Positions 34,091 to 45,905 of a DNA stretch of 64,000 nt are shown piece after piece. Position numbers and translations under genes: made by a program. The stretch lies in contig NW_023603184.1 of the NCBI RefSeq assembly GCF_014898055.3, positions 110,598,615 through 110,662,614 on the forward strand. The letters are read 5' to 3'. A model generated the notes under the pieces. The model had not been told where the DNA came from. It did no database searches and worked only from the letters and a program-made list of their open reading frames with translations. Within the stretch, counting starts at the first letter, position 1. Each line of letters starts with the position of its first letter. The DNA is from Talpa occidentalis (Eukaryota > Chordata > Mammalia > Eulipotyphla > Talpidae).

Positions 34091-37000
34091 AGAGGATATT
34101 GTGTTCTAAAAAAGCTTTATTTGTATAGAGACTGCTGATCAGATTGCTCAGGATTTACAGAATTACAGAGTTCCTGGACTCTGCTCTATATTATTTCTAA
34201 CTTTTTTTCATGATCTAAACTACTGCATTGTGTTCCTCTATGTTTAGAAAGTTTTCCAGGTCACAAGAGTCAAAATCTCTAGGAAGAGATTTAAAAGTTT
34301 ATAAAAATCATACATAATCTAAAGTATTGCTCAATTTTTATATTTCAAAATTAGTCCTCTAATAGTAAAAAAAAAAAGGATTTTTAATAATTTGGGCCAT
34401 CTTTGAAAGTGGTTATTTTGGAACATCTAGCATGGAGGCATTTACAGTTGTATTGAAAATACAATTTGAAAATTAATGTCCACAGAGTTAATTATTCCTT
34501 TTTCCCCCAGAATCAGGCCTTGCTGACAATACTACTTTGCACAAGTTTAATACTTACAGCATAAATCAGAACAAAACTGCTTCCAGTTTAGAGTATTCAG
34601 GAAGAAATACCATGTATAACATATTTACATATAGTTTAAAAGTATGAAAGGGTCATTGTTTAAAGTCCAATTCTATAATTATGAGTATATGAGAAATTGC
34701 TTGACTTTAGTAAGGATAGATATTGTTTATTCAAATAATCACTTTCAAATTGCTAAAACTAAATTAAACATTGCAGTGCCAAATAAAATATATTGTTATA
34801 AATCATTCATAAAGAACCTAAAATGTAAGTTCAAATTATTGAGAAGCCTAAAAAGCAAACTTCGTTTTAGTAAGCAATTGTAAATTAATTAAATGCCTAT
34901 GCCTACCATCTTTCCTCCCCTTTAATTTTTGAGACTCTTTAAAAGGATGAAATTAAGTATAATTATTTAGAAATTACCATAACTATCTATGGAACAAATG
35001 AATAATTATAATAAAGGTTGAAATTTGAGCTGTCCTTTAGAAAAATTTGAGATAAATTTGGTCAAGCACCAAAAAGGTTTTTAAAACTTTAAACATTACC
35101 GATAATATAAATGTGTTTACCGATAGTGGAGAAACACAATGGTAATTGGAATTACTATTTCCTCCTTCCATATCCCATATGTTGTTCAACAAAATTTTCA
35201 TGTTCATCCAATTACATGTCTACATCTTTTTCACATACAAAATGTTGTATTATGAAAAAATTAAAATTTATGAAACAAACCAAATAATATCTTTTATTCA
35301 GAGGCAAAATGTACTTTTTCCCTGAAAGCTATAAAGTACAGCATGTAACTCATAAAACTCTATTAGAATTTATTAAAATTGAGCTTAGTGCTATAACTTA
35401 TCCACAAAGCATATGCATATGCAGAGAAATCTGCTATGCTTGCTTTTCCTTTTTTAACTGAAAGTGTTTTCTTCATACTTATTTGTATAATTTATCATAA
35501 ATATCAGATAAACTTCTGTTAGTAAGTTTGTGATGTAGGCATTAATTTTGTTTTTACCAAAAAAAAAAAAAAAAGGGACCAAGAGGCTCAAATGAGGGAA
35601 AAAGCAGGTAGTTAGCAAATTAGTCTAATCATAAATCCCAGATTTTTTTTCAGGCCCAAAATTGGATATGTTTCTATGTTTATTTAAGAGATTCATTTTG
35701 CTAATAGTTCTGAAAAGCGACAAGATTGATGAACTAACCCTTTATTAATATATATGATCATGTTTTCTCTTCAAATGTTATAAAGTTAAGTATAGAAAAA
35801 TCAGTATTTCATGTGATTTTGTTATGCATCATAAATAAACATTGAACAACATTATTATAATTCCATTATTGTGGGTAATCACAATAAAAGATAACGTATT
35901 GCTCTTAAACCTAACCAAAATGTTAATCATTTCCATTTCTAATGGAATGTAGGTCTAGAGAGTGAAAAAACAAACATGTACCCAAAGCAACTGGAGAAAG
36001 GAAAGAGGATCAGTTTTTCTACAATTATCCTCAAATATTTACTATATCATGTTTGAACTATATCAAACATGATAAAAAATTACTATAAAGCATTTACTAT
36101 ATCATGTTTGAACTCTGAGCAGAAAAATATCAAAGATGAGAAAGGAAAATTTTATTCAATTTGAATATCAAATTAGTCATTTCAGCTAAAAAAAAAACTT
36201 ATTGGAAGAATGAGCAGTTGTTTGAAAGTTGAGAAGAGTGAATGGACGAAAAACTTATTCTGCACACGTGTAGTCAGGCAAAAAATATGCATGAAAATAC
36301 ATTTGGAGAAAATATCAAAAGGATAATTTTAAGAGTATGTCTCACATAAAGCTATGGCGAGGTGAAATAACTACAGGTGATGGATGTGAATAGATCAAGA
36401 ATGGTGGAAAAATTGTCCTGTAACTCAATAAAATAGTTAAAATTGGATTTAAAGGCATTGGGAATGTAATTTAAAAAGAAGGAAGGGGAGAATGCCAATG
36501 TAACAAAGAAAATTGGCTTTAGAATTGATAAGTTGGCCAATAGCCCTAAGGAGAGAAACAGACTTAGAGCAATGGAGGCAGGGCACAATAAGCATACTGA
36601 TGAAAAAAGGAAAATATGGACAGGGCAAAAATGAAATCTACAGAAAGAAGAAACAAAATAGGACTTGATTTCATTTTGCAATAATACTCTATCATTCTAC
36701 AATTCAATATTATTTATGCACATTATTGTTATTTTATTAGCATAGATGGTAATCCTATATCCTTAGCCACAACATAGCAGAATTGCAAAGAGAAGTTTTC
36801 TAAGAAATCCTGTAGTTTTCTTTCCTTTAATAATATTGGTGTCTTCTCCTCAAAGAGCAAAAAGACAAAGGACATGCTACTCCTTTTGGGTGGGGGGAGG
36901 GGGATGTAGAAGGAATAATAAATTCAAAAATAATGGATAAACTTTGAACTTTTCAGGGAAAATCATTGAAGAAAAATATCTTGTCAATTAAAGAAACATT

Positions 37001-37229
37001 TTTTCCAGAGTGATACAAAATGCCATATACTCATTTATACCTTTATAAGCCTTGACAGACAGACTCAGTATATTAGCTTGTTCCATTTTCAGAATTAGTT
37101 GTAGGAAAGTATGACCATATTTTACAAAACCATCTTTGGCTGCTTTTGCCCCCCAATAATAGAAATCCCATAGTCTTACAGTTTGTCCTAGTCTAGTTTC
37201 TCCCTACTCCTTAACAAAATTTACCAGCT
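34091..37229. other. AT-rich intron, no named element
   Basis: No transposon recognised. Includes an 18-base poly(A) region near 35558-35574 and the triplicated motif at 36037-36114. The 109-residue minus-strand frame at 36352-36681 is hydrophobic by composition (antisense A-rich DNA), not a recognised protein. Confidence 0.5.
36037..36114. repeat. Triplicated motif, two direct and one inverted
   Basis: A 23-base unit containing TATATCATGTTTGAAC occurs at 36037-36059 and again exactly at 36092-36114. Between them, TCAAACATGAT (36063-36073) is the inverse of ATCATGTTTGA in both. The first unit and the inverse form an 11-base-pair hairpin. Confidence 0.92.
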
Positions 37230-37700
37230 TCCTTGACAGTCGATGACTACATGTCCCATCCTTGCTTGTCTATACCTGTGGCAGACACACTGCCATGTGC
37301 TCACCAATCTCATTTTCCTTCCTCTGGGGAAAAAAAGGTTAAACTACACTTTTCAGGATTTTTTGCAGATAACTGATGCCATGTTACCATGGACTGGCCA
37401 ACAAAGTACAGGAGATGATATGCACAATTTCAATGCCTATTTTCTAAAATCTCCCACTCAATCGTCATGCAAGTGCTCTTCTTCCTTGTCTTCCTTCCCT
37501 GATACAAAGGATAAAGTGGAGGAGTCCAAGCACCTAGACTCTTTACAACCTGCTAACCCTTGGAAAATTGCCGCCTGAATATTGGACTACCAAGTGAGCA
37601 AGAAAGATACTACTATTATTATATTAAGTCACTAAGATTTTTGGTTACTGTTAGAGCTGTATTTCTGCTGTAATGTTATAATTTCAATCTTTTCACCTCT
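37230..37700 (+). mobile_element. MLT1-like MaLR LTR
   Basis: The right end has TATTAAGTCACTAAGATTTT and TGGTTACTGTTAGAGCTG, the degraded form of the MaLR 'TTAAGCCACTGAGATTTTGGGG...TTACAGCAG' ending. TGGACTGGCCAACAAAGTAC occurs at the position of the usual 'TGGCCAATGAGATG' block. A 111-residue open frame (37243-37578) lies in it but has no homology I recognise and is explained by the repeat. Confidence 0.6.
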
Positions 37701-37894
37701 TCAGATAGGAACCCTATTTTTCAATCAAGTTCAAGTTTACTTGCTCCAGGAAAACTTTTCTCACCACTTCGTCACTTGCTGTTTTTTTCTGCAATTCATC
37801 AGTTCTGTTTATTAATTAGTGTGTGTGATTCTACTATGTAAAGTCAGGTTCATTGATATATAACTTATGTAATTACAAGACATTGATAGATGTC

Positions 37895-38035
37895 TTTGAT
37901 ACACACCATTTAACAGATGTATACAGTCATGTTTGTGATGGGTGTGATGTGTGATAACATACAACTGAAGATGTGGGATCCTATACTTCTGAATCATATA
38001 GTGTTGAAAACCAATGTTACTGCAAAATAAAAAGT
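37895..38035 (+). mobile_element. Repeat family C (likely L1 3' UTR end), copy 2
   Basis: GTGATGGGTGTGATGTGTGA, ACATACAACTGAAGATGTG, ATCCTATACTTCTGAATCAT and CCAATGTTACTGCAAAATAA follow the same order as the other three copies. Confidence 0.65.
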
Positions 38036-38230
38036 CCAAAAATAATCTAGAATTTTTCATCCAGAAACACTCCATCATTGTCCTTTCTTATCAATTCCCT
38101 CATTATTAGTTTTTGACAACCACTGATAGGGTTTTTGGCCTTATTGGTTTATTACATATAGGTGTAAGATTACATTAAAAAAACCCATTAAAATGGTTGG
38201 TAATCCAACCATTCCATTTCTCAGCTTTTA

Positions 38231-38501
38231 TTTATAGATTCTTATTTATTTTTGCGTAGAAGAACTGGGGTGTTGGCCAGAGGTGTGTGTGTGAGTGGGG
38301 GAGAGGATTCACCAGACACAGAGTAGGGATCAGAACAGGTGGATCTACTGAAATACACTGCTGAGGGGAGCACGGGCAAGATAGGAGAGGTCTGCTGTGC
38401 TATGTGGGTTAGCTCCCTGGCCGGGGATCGAACTCATGTTGCAGAGGCTGCCGATAGTTTCATATACTGCGACTTAACCCCTTGCACCACTAGGGAAACC
38501 C
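38231..38501 (-). mobile_element. tRNA-derived SINE, copy 6
   Basis: Minus-strand copy of the older subfamily, with a degraded ATTCTTATTTATTTTTGCG tail at left and CACCACTAGGGAAACCC at right. Flanks TCAGCTTTTA and TCAGTGTTAT may be a worn target duplication. It sits against antisense L1 sequence. Confidence 0.88.
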
Positions 38502-38509
38502 TCAGTGTT

Positions 38510-39290
38510 ATGAATTCTATCCTATTCTACTTTTCTATTTTTCTGCATAGCATCAATACCACCCTTATAGTACATAAGCTATATTATAGCTTATAATAAG
38601 TTTTGAAACCAGGTAGTATTAGACATCCAAATTTATTATTTTCTTGTAAAGTTGCTTTGGCTCTTGCATATTCTTTAAATTCCCAGTGAAATTTAAGATG
38701 AATTTTTTATTTTCTATTAAAATAGGTGTCTGGTATTATGATTGGGATTGTATTAAATCTATAAATCAATTTTGGGTGACCTAAACAGTTTTCTGACCCC
38801 CAAAATGTGACCTATCCAAACATGTTATGCTACTGCATTTATTTATGAGTTCTTTAATTTCTCCCTACTATGTTTTACATTTTGTAATGTATTGACCTTA
38901 TATACCATTTATCAGATTTATCCTGTTTTATAAATTTTTGTTGCTATTCTAAATATTATGTATTCTACCATCTTGTTAACCACATACTTATACAACAACT
39001 CATCAGAGTTACTACTCAGGTGATTAAGTGTTAGCAAATAACATATTTACTTCTTACAGAGTAATCTAGATATCTTTTTTTTTGCCTTGTTGCACTTGCT
39101 AGAGTTTCCAGTATCATACTGACTATAACTGAGAACAGACATCTTTACCTTGTTGTAGTTGGCACTTTATTTTCTTTCTAAAGTATGATTACTTTTGTAC
39201 ATTTTCGTGTTTCACCTGCATTTATCTTTATTGATGGGCCTACTGGAAATAGGTAGAAAACCTATGATTTTACTGCTAAGAATGTCTAAT
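38510..39290 (-). mobile_element. Antisense L1 ORF2 fragment
   Basis: The plus strand shows the familiar antisense L1 ORF2 words: AGTTGCTTTGGCTCTTGCAT, GATTGGGATTGTATTAAATC followed by ATAAATCAATTTTGGGTGAC, TTTGTTGCTATTCTAAATAT, CTTGTTGCACTTGCTAGAG and ACATCTTTACCTTGTTGTAG. It is decayed, and its left part may continue across the SINE. Confidence 0.75.
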
Positions 39291-41214
39291 AGTTAATATT
39301 GTTTTGTTTATTAATTGACTGATTATATGTATTTTTTACATTTAGGGTGAAAGTTGTGAAGAGAAGCTACATAGCAATCTCCTTAAGAAGTTATTTCAGT
39401 AATTACATATTTAATTCATCAATTATTAAAACTAACTCATATTTTAAAAACAGTGAATAACAGTGTTGGCAATAAGGCGAAGCAACTTGAAACTACTTAT
39501 AGGAACATAAATAGTGCAATCATTGTAGAAGACATTTCATCACTATCTTATGAAGTAAGTTGTACAAAGTCCAATTTCAAGGATTGATTCCATTAGAGAA
39601 AGATCAGAGACCTCGGATCACTATTTTCATCAGGAATTTTATAGAGGACTTTGGAGCACAAGCAAGATATTTAGTGCCCAGGTTATTATGTATGGCACAG
39701 AGTAGAGAAGAAAAGTATTTTTCTCACAGTTTCAAGGATGTCCATATGGTTTCAGCAGAGAGAATTCTAGGAAATGCAGTGTTGGGAGCACCAAGAAAGA
39801 CCCTCTCCCAACAAACTCATCACCATTTCCCCTGGGGAAACTTTCATGTAGGAGACTGGCAAAGTTATTCTCACAACTGCCTTTACAGCGGTAAAAATCT
39901 GACCATTCAAGGCCCAGAAGAATCTGAAAGTTGTTTCTGAGCTCAGAGGAGACATAGTGTTTAAAAGCAGTGAGGACTATATAAGAAAGAGAGAGCTGAG
40001 AATCATCATATTCTACACAGGTTATCAAGAAACAAGGATGTGATATCCTATTTTCTGAATTCATCCTCATAAACAAAAGGATAACATGATTTTCAGAGAA
40101 AAATAAGCTAATGTATATGGTAAAACTGAAAAATAAAATGTTTTATAAACTTGAAATGAATTACTTATACTGATGTATTTAATTTATATACACTTAAAGG
40201 TTTGCAAAGTACATTCATATGTTTTTATCATTTGATTAAATGCAAAACTATTAGACAAACACATAGGAATTATTATTTCTATTTTACAAAGGAGTAAATT
40301 GATATTCAAAGGAGATGAGTGATTTGTTCAAGACTATATTTGGTAAGTGACCAAGATATGACTGGGTCTTTTGCATTCAAATAAAGTTCTTTCCATCTAC
40401 TAAGTTTATTACTTTAAAAAATGGGCTTGCAATGCCAATTTTATTAATAGCTAAAGTGAAAAGATTGTGGGAATCTTCACTTTGGGTCAGGAATTGAAAG
40501 GATATTAACTGAATCAGGAATGCTGGATTTACTTTTATGTTTATAATCTTTTTAATCCATATTTCAATAAATTACTGCATATTGTACTTTTGCTTTCAAT
40601 AGGTCATATACAGACTGCAGACTCTAAATACATTAAAACATTTCAAAGTTATCTGAATTTTGTAGTATTTTTTAAAATCATGGACACTTCTTTCATTTCT
40701 GATATGTGTTGTCTTAGTATTAAGTGAAGAAAATCTGCCAGTTTTCTTGGATTATAGTACTCATTAAAAAAAGTAAAAAATTACTTATATCCTTTTGAAA
40801 GACATTAAGGATGGACATGTTTTCATTATTCTTCCTCCGACCAGCCTGTGTTTAAGTTAAAAAGGCTTGTGTTTTGGTTTCATCTTGCTTCCAAATAATA
40901 AATTTCTGGTTTGGAATTTAGACAAGTTTAGTTATGCAATGCATCTTAATACCCACACTTAAACATATTTCCAAGCCAACCAGATGTTAACAGTCTCATG
41001 AATTTATGTCTTCTGACACTTACAGTGATATGTGATCCCAGAGTTAACTTTTAAATACTTATGTTTAATTTTTAAGAAAACATGTTCTTTGTATATTTCT
41101 CACAAATTTTTTTTTTTTACAGAAGGGCATTATTTGATAAAATCATGAGTCACTGAACTAAGATATTCTGAAGAGCATCTTTCTCTCCACTCACAATGCC
41201 ATCATCATCCACCT
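39291..41214. other. Mostly unrecognised intron; one MIR inside
   Basis: Holds the 126-residue plus-strand frame at 39560-39940, the longest frame not explained by a named repeat. It has no recognisable domain, splice context or codon bias, and I do not call it a gene. Confidence 0.45.
40255..40400 (-). mobile_element. MIR, antisense
   Basis: AATTATTATTTCTATTTTAC followed by AAAGGAGTAAATTGATATTC, GTGATTTGTTCAAGACTATA and TTGGTAAGTGACCAAG follow the antisense MIR order ('ATTTTACAGATGAGGAAACTGAG...GTGACTTGCCCAAGGTCACA'). Confidence 0.65.
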
Positions 41215-42420
41215 GAAAGGACCATTACATCCACATAAACAGACACATATTGAAAACCAACTCTGTGCTAGTTACCGTGCATGATGTGGCAGATGGTGAA
41301 ATGAAAGCTGCAGCTCTTGTTCTCATAGTCTAAAAATGCAGACAGATAAGTGATCTGATGGATAATCATCATATAGGATGATTAGTGTTGTATCAAAGAA
41401 AAGCACAGATTGTTATGGAAAACAACAACATGTACATCTTTCAATCCAGATGAGGTAGAGAATTTCCTGAGGGAATATGTAGGTGTTGTCCTTGAAATAA
41501 ACACTGAAGGTATCATAGGAATTAGGCAGGTGAAGAACAAGTCTCAGGTGTAAATAACAATATGTCCCAAGGCTTGGAGGCAGGCAAGAGCAAGAAGCCT
41601 GGCATAAAACACAATTCATTAGAGATAAGGGACCTGAGGGCCGCTGTCAGAGATGTGGGAACTAATGATCTTGGGGAGCAGGAAGAGGGAATGCACCTTT
41701 AGCAATTTACTCAGAGGCTTGTGGATGGAGCCAGTGACCAATTCAAAGAAAGGGATACCACTCCTGTGACTGCCGTACAGTGGAGGATAACCTAAGCAGG
41801 CAGAGACTACAGTAGAGAAACTGAGGCTAATTGTTACCCAACAGAGGAAGACAGAAGGTAGAGAGAGGGAGTAGAGGAGCCTGATAACACTGGATGTGGT
41901 GGTGAGAGAGAGACATGCTCAAGTTTAGGAAAGTGAGGAAGATCAGCACGCAGCACCATGATAATGGCCATGGGAAGGAGAGAGGCAGGATGGGCTGAAA
42001 GAAATGACAGGGTCACTATAGGGACCTCAAACATGTGGTGCATATGGAACATTTAAGTGAAACACCCAGCAGGAAACAGGGGAGGGATCTGTGATGATAC
42101 ATGCTTGAAATTCAGCATAAGGTAGGTCAGAGGAAGGACTGGAATTGAGCCCCAAATCTGCACTTCTGCCTAGTGTTCATAAGTGATTGCAAAACAGGTT
42201 CTTGATGCAGATAAACATCTCCAGAAGACCTTATAAGGAGATAAAGGAAGAGCATCAATGATGAAAACCATCAAAATGACAATAAGTAAATGACTGATAG
42301 AAGAAGATGAGCATTGTAAGAGAGTGAAGAAAACTGCAAATGAGGAAGCTGAGGGAGAAAAAAACAAGGAACTATATATATATCTCAATGTTTATACTGC
42401 CACTGTTCCTCAAATTTAGG
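41215..42420 (-). mobile_element. Long L2 LINE 3' fragment, antisense
   Basis: ATTGAAAACCAACTCTGTGC at about 41250 is the antisense of the L2 3' end. The rest follows antisense L2: TGCAGACAGATAAGTGATC, GGTGAAGAACAAGTCTCAGG, GGAGGCAGGCAAGAGCAAGA, and further right segments similar to the distal L2 3' UTR/ORF2 antisense (41880-42330). Strongly decayed. Confidence 0.6.
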
Positions 42421-45249
42421 TACAGAGAGAGAATTCTGAAAACTACTGACTGAGTTTGGCAATTGGAGCAATTGAGAACCTTAAATGAGACCAGTTATAG
42501 TGGATCAATAACAATCAAAGCCAGTTGCAAATGGCAGATACTGGACTGTACACAGGGAAATTGGAGATAGTGAATATGGACCAAGAAATTACATTGTGAA
42601 GGTAAGGAAAAGCCAGTGTAGTAACAAGATAGGGACCTAGATCAACAGAGGCAGTTTCTTTTTAGTTTTTAATTAATTCTTCAGTATGCTTACTTGTTGG
42701 GTGGGAGAAAAGAACTAGAGAGGGGGAAGACAGAAAAAGAACAAGGTAAGAGGTAAAGGGAGAAAAAATAGGCGAAGAAGGGAATGAGATTACCAGCTGG
42801 CAAAACCATGTGCCAGACACCTTAATTCATTAATATCTTTATGTTAATGTATTGATATGCTTATCTAATGCTATATATGGGTATGAGTGCCTCCAATGTA
42901 TGAATCAATAAAGTAAGACTCAATGTGTGTACATCAGATGCCCTAGGCCACAACACAAAAAAAGGATTGGAATTTAAAAAATTACATAAGTATCTCAAAT
43001 TTTTAATATCTCTCTGTCTTTCACAAACATGAAAATCTCACCTCACACTCCCAGCTGATTTACTGTGTTTCCTCAATATAAATCACTATAATCTGTATAT
43101 TCTCGCTAGCCAAGAAATTCACTTCCTATAGTTTATAATATAAATTCCAATAGCTTGCAATATAAATTTTTGTTTCCAAGTATAAAATTACAATGCCAAC
43201 TGTGTCTTTTTCAACCCACATACACACTCCACCCCAATCCCTACTGAAAATCACTGTACATCAGCTATCCCCAGGCCTAACCTGTCCTAATACTGCTTCA
43301 TGTAGAGAAACGGTCCCTGATATTTGCCATTTTTAGTATCCTCCATTTTGAAAAAAACTGACAATATTATAAAGACTTCTATATAATCCACAAACAGATT
43401 TTCATAAAAAGTGATACTGATAAGCAATGGGAAGACTCTTTCCCAGAAATTCAAAGTCTGCAGTAGTAGCATGCTGGTTTCACACTCTCCCTGGCGTGAT
43501 TATCTGAGGCCCATGTGACAATCATGTGAATGAAAAGGACTTCACCCACAGGACTTAGGCTGCTGCCAAATGCTCACTGCAATGCTAGAGAGACTCCAAA
43601 GGAAAAACACTATCTTTGTATTGACATGATGATTCTCCATGGGTTTTAATATTTTATAGCATACTTGTGGTCCTAATTTTCTCTAGAGGCACCCCCAAGT
43701 CCATTCTATATGATATGGGAGCTTCTGTATTCCCTTTATCTTTAAAACACTTTAAAAGTCTGTTCAGCCCACATTTATTTCAATATGTCTTAGCATTATC
43801 ATTATGAATTACTCATTCTCCTATTTTTTAGTCATTCTTCCCATGAACATACAAATGCAAACTGCCTTTGAGAGTGAATATTTTCTTTTCACTCATCACC
43901 CCCTCTCTCATTTTCCTATTCATGCCTTTATGTTCTGAAAGTACAAGGTTATTTCTCATCATGTACTGATCTTACCATTTTAGTAATTTTTGATTCTGCC
44001 AAAAATAAAATCATTCAATATGTCTTTCACCCCAAGGCAAAATAATTCTGTGTCTCTGTTTCTGTAAGGGGATCTACTGGCCCAAAATCCCAATAGAATT
44101 CTATGAAGTTAGAAGAAAAACTTACAAGAGCTTATTTTTTCATAATCTAAATATATTCTACCATGTCTTTTTTGATATTATTAAAAAACTATTATCTATG
44201 ACCTTAATGATAAAATTCTTAGTTGTCAAGGGAGATCTTTTCAAAAGGTTCTATAATAAATTAATCCTTAATCCTAGTTTAACCTTTTCTTTTCTGGGCT
44301 TAATTTAATCAACAAAGTTGAAAATGCTCACTATGGTCCCTCCCTTAAATCTATTCATATTCAGCAGTAATTATATCTACTCGTATGTCTCTATATCAAA
44401 GAAATTTTGCTTATACAATTAGAATAAAATGTATTAAAATATTGATGGCATTACATAGAATTTGTTTACGCAAGTGGCAACCAACCTCGGGGATAATTTT
44501 CCCAAGCAGATTTTCTTATGGTTCAAAGGAAATGAAAAAGAGAATATGCTTCAGCCCTCTTCCTTCTCTTAGCTTAGTCATCCCTAGCTGTACAGCTGTT
44601 CTTAAGCATCTGCAGAATGACTTCAGCTCCTGCTGACAAGCACATCAACCCACCAAGGAACACACACAGAAAAAAAATGTAGTTCCACTGAAAATTGCTA
44701 TATCAAAGTGAATAAATACAATGCACATGGGAATTTCTTCTTCAATGTCAGACCATAAGTTTCTGAACATTTTTTCATTCTCTATTGGTTGGGGGCTATG
44801 TCAAATCTAGAAGCAGCTCTGTACTTTCAAATTTCTTTCTTCTTCAGAAGAATATTTATATTATGCTATTGTTCTGAATTCTCTTGGTCTACTTAACTGG
44901 TAAGGACACTCAATGCCTTTCATCCACCAAGATGTATAAAGTTAAAGCAAACTTTAAGATATGTGAGTTGTCATGGCTTAGAGTGAAGACTGGGCAAATA
45001 TGGTAACTATTTAATAAATATTCAAAGTGAGGCATAAGAATTGCAATTATACTGAAATTAGTGACAATATAAGCTGTGTAAGAAAAACCTATGTCTCTTT
45101 CTCCTGTGTGTCTCCTTTATTTTTATATTACCACTCACACAGAACACTTCTGGTCACCAAATGCATGCCTTTTCTTTTTTTTACCAGGTTCGAAGTAATT
45201 CTCTGTGATACCAGCTTGATGTCATATTATTCAACTGAATTCTAAAATT
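42421..45249. other. Intronic stretch with no recognised element
   Basis: No named repeat or exon. A purine-rich part at 42700-42785 is a minor composition feature. Confidence 0.45.
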
Positions 45250-45905
45250 ATCTATTAGAGGTAGTGTCATATCCCAGAGGTTAAGGGTTCAGTCCTACAT
45301 GATTGCTTCCAAGACACCAATTGCAGGTAGTGGCTTCTAAGGTTTTCCACAAGTTATGCCAAACTTGGCTATAAGTCATGGGTCCTGCAACCCCTACCTT
45401 GAGTTCTTGTAAAATGTTAGAGACCTCAGAAGATTCAGAGAATGAATTACTTATGTTTACCAGTTTTATTAAAGGATATGGATGAACAGTCAGATGAAGA
45501 GATAGATATGATGAGGTCAGTGAGGGTTGTGATACCAGAATTTCTGTCCCAGTGATCACTCCCAAGTTATGTCTGTCAACTGAGAAGCCCTCTGAAATCC
45601 CTTCTATTAGTCTATTATGGGATTTCCATTCATTGGCATGATTAATTATTGACTCCATATCTAGCCTCTCTGTACTCTCTGAAGAATAGGGAGGAAGAAA
45701 ATTTCAAAGTTGAATCATGGCTTGGACTTTCTGGTTACTCTCAGCCACCCAGGAGCCCACTCAGATTCCCCTCAATAGAACAATAACAACAAAAAAGGCT
45801 CCTAGTATTCTCATCACTTAGGAAATTACAAGGATTTTAGAAGATTTTGCTGGAACCAGGGGTAAAGACCAATACATATATTTTCATAACTCACACAAAC
45901 TCAGT
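45250..45905 (-). mobile_element. Long ancient LTR, family D (MER21-like), antisense
   Basis: Plus-strand blocks AGAGACCTCAGAAGATTCAG, TTTATTAAAGGATATGGATG, ACAGTCAGATGAAGAGATAG, AATCATGGCTTGGACTTTCT, TCATCACTTAGGAAATTACA and TAAAGACCAATACATATATT are the antisense of the same LTR family as 29844-30760. Its minus-strand start is near 45905. The 125-residue minus-strand frame (45281-45658) lies in it and is not a gene. Confidence 0.65.

Noticed and set aside
37243..37578. 111-residue open frame
   Set aside because: Falls in an MLT1-like LTR and shows no protein homology that I know.
39560..39940. 126-residue frame not overlapping a named repeat
   Set aside because: No domain, no conserved motif, no splice or promoter context. 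The opposite strand also has a frame of similar length. Chance is the simplest explanation, although an unrecognised old repeat is possible.
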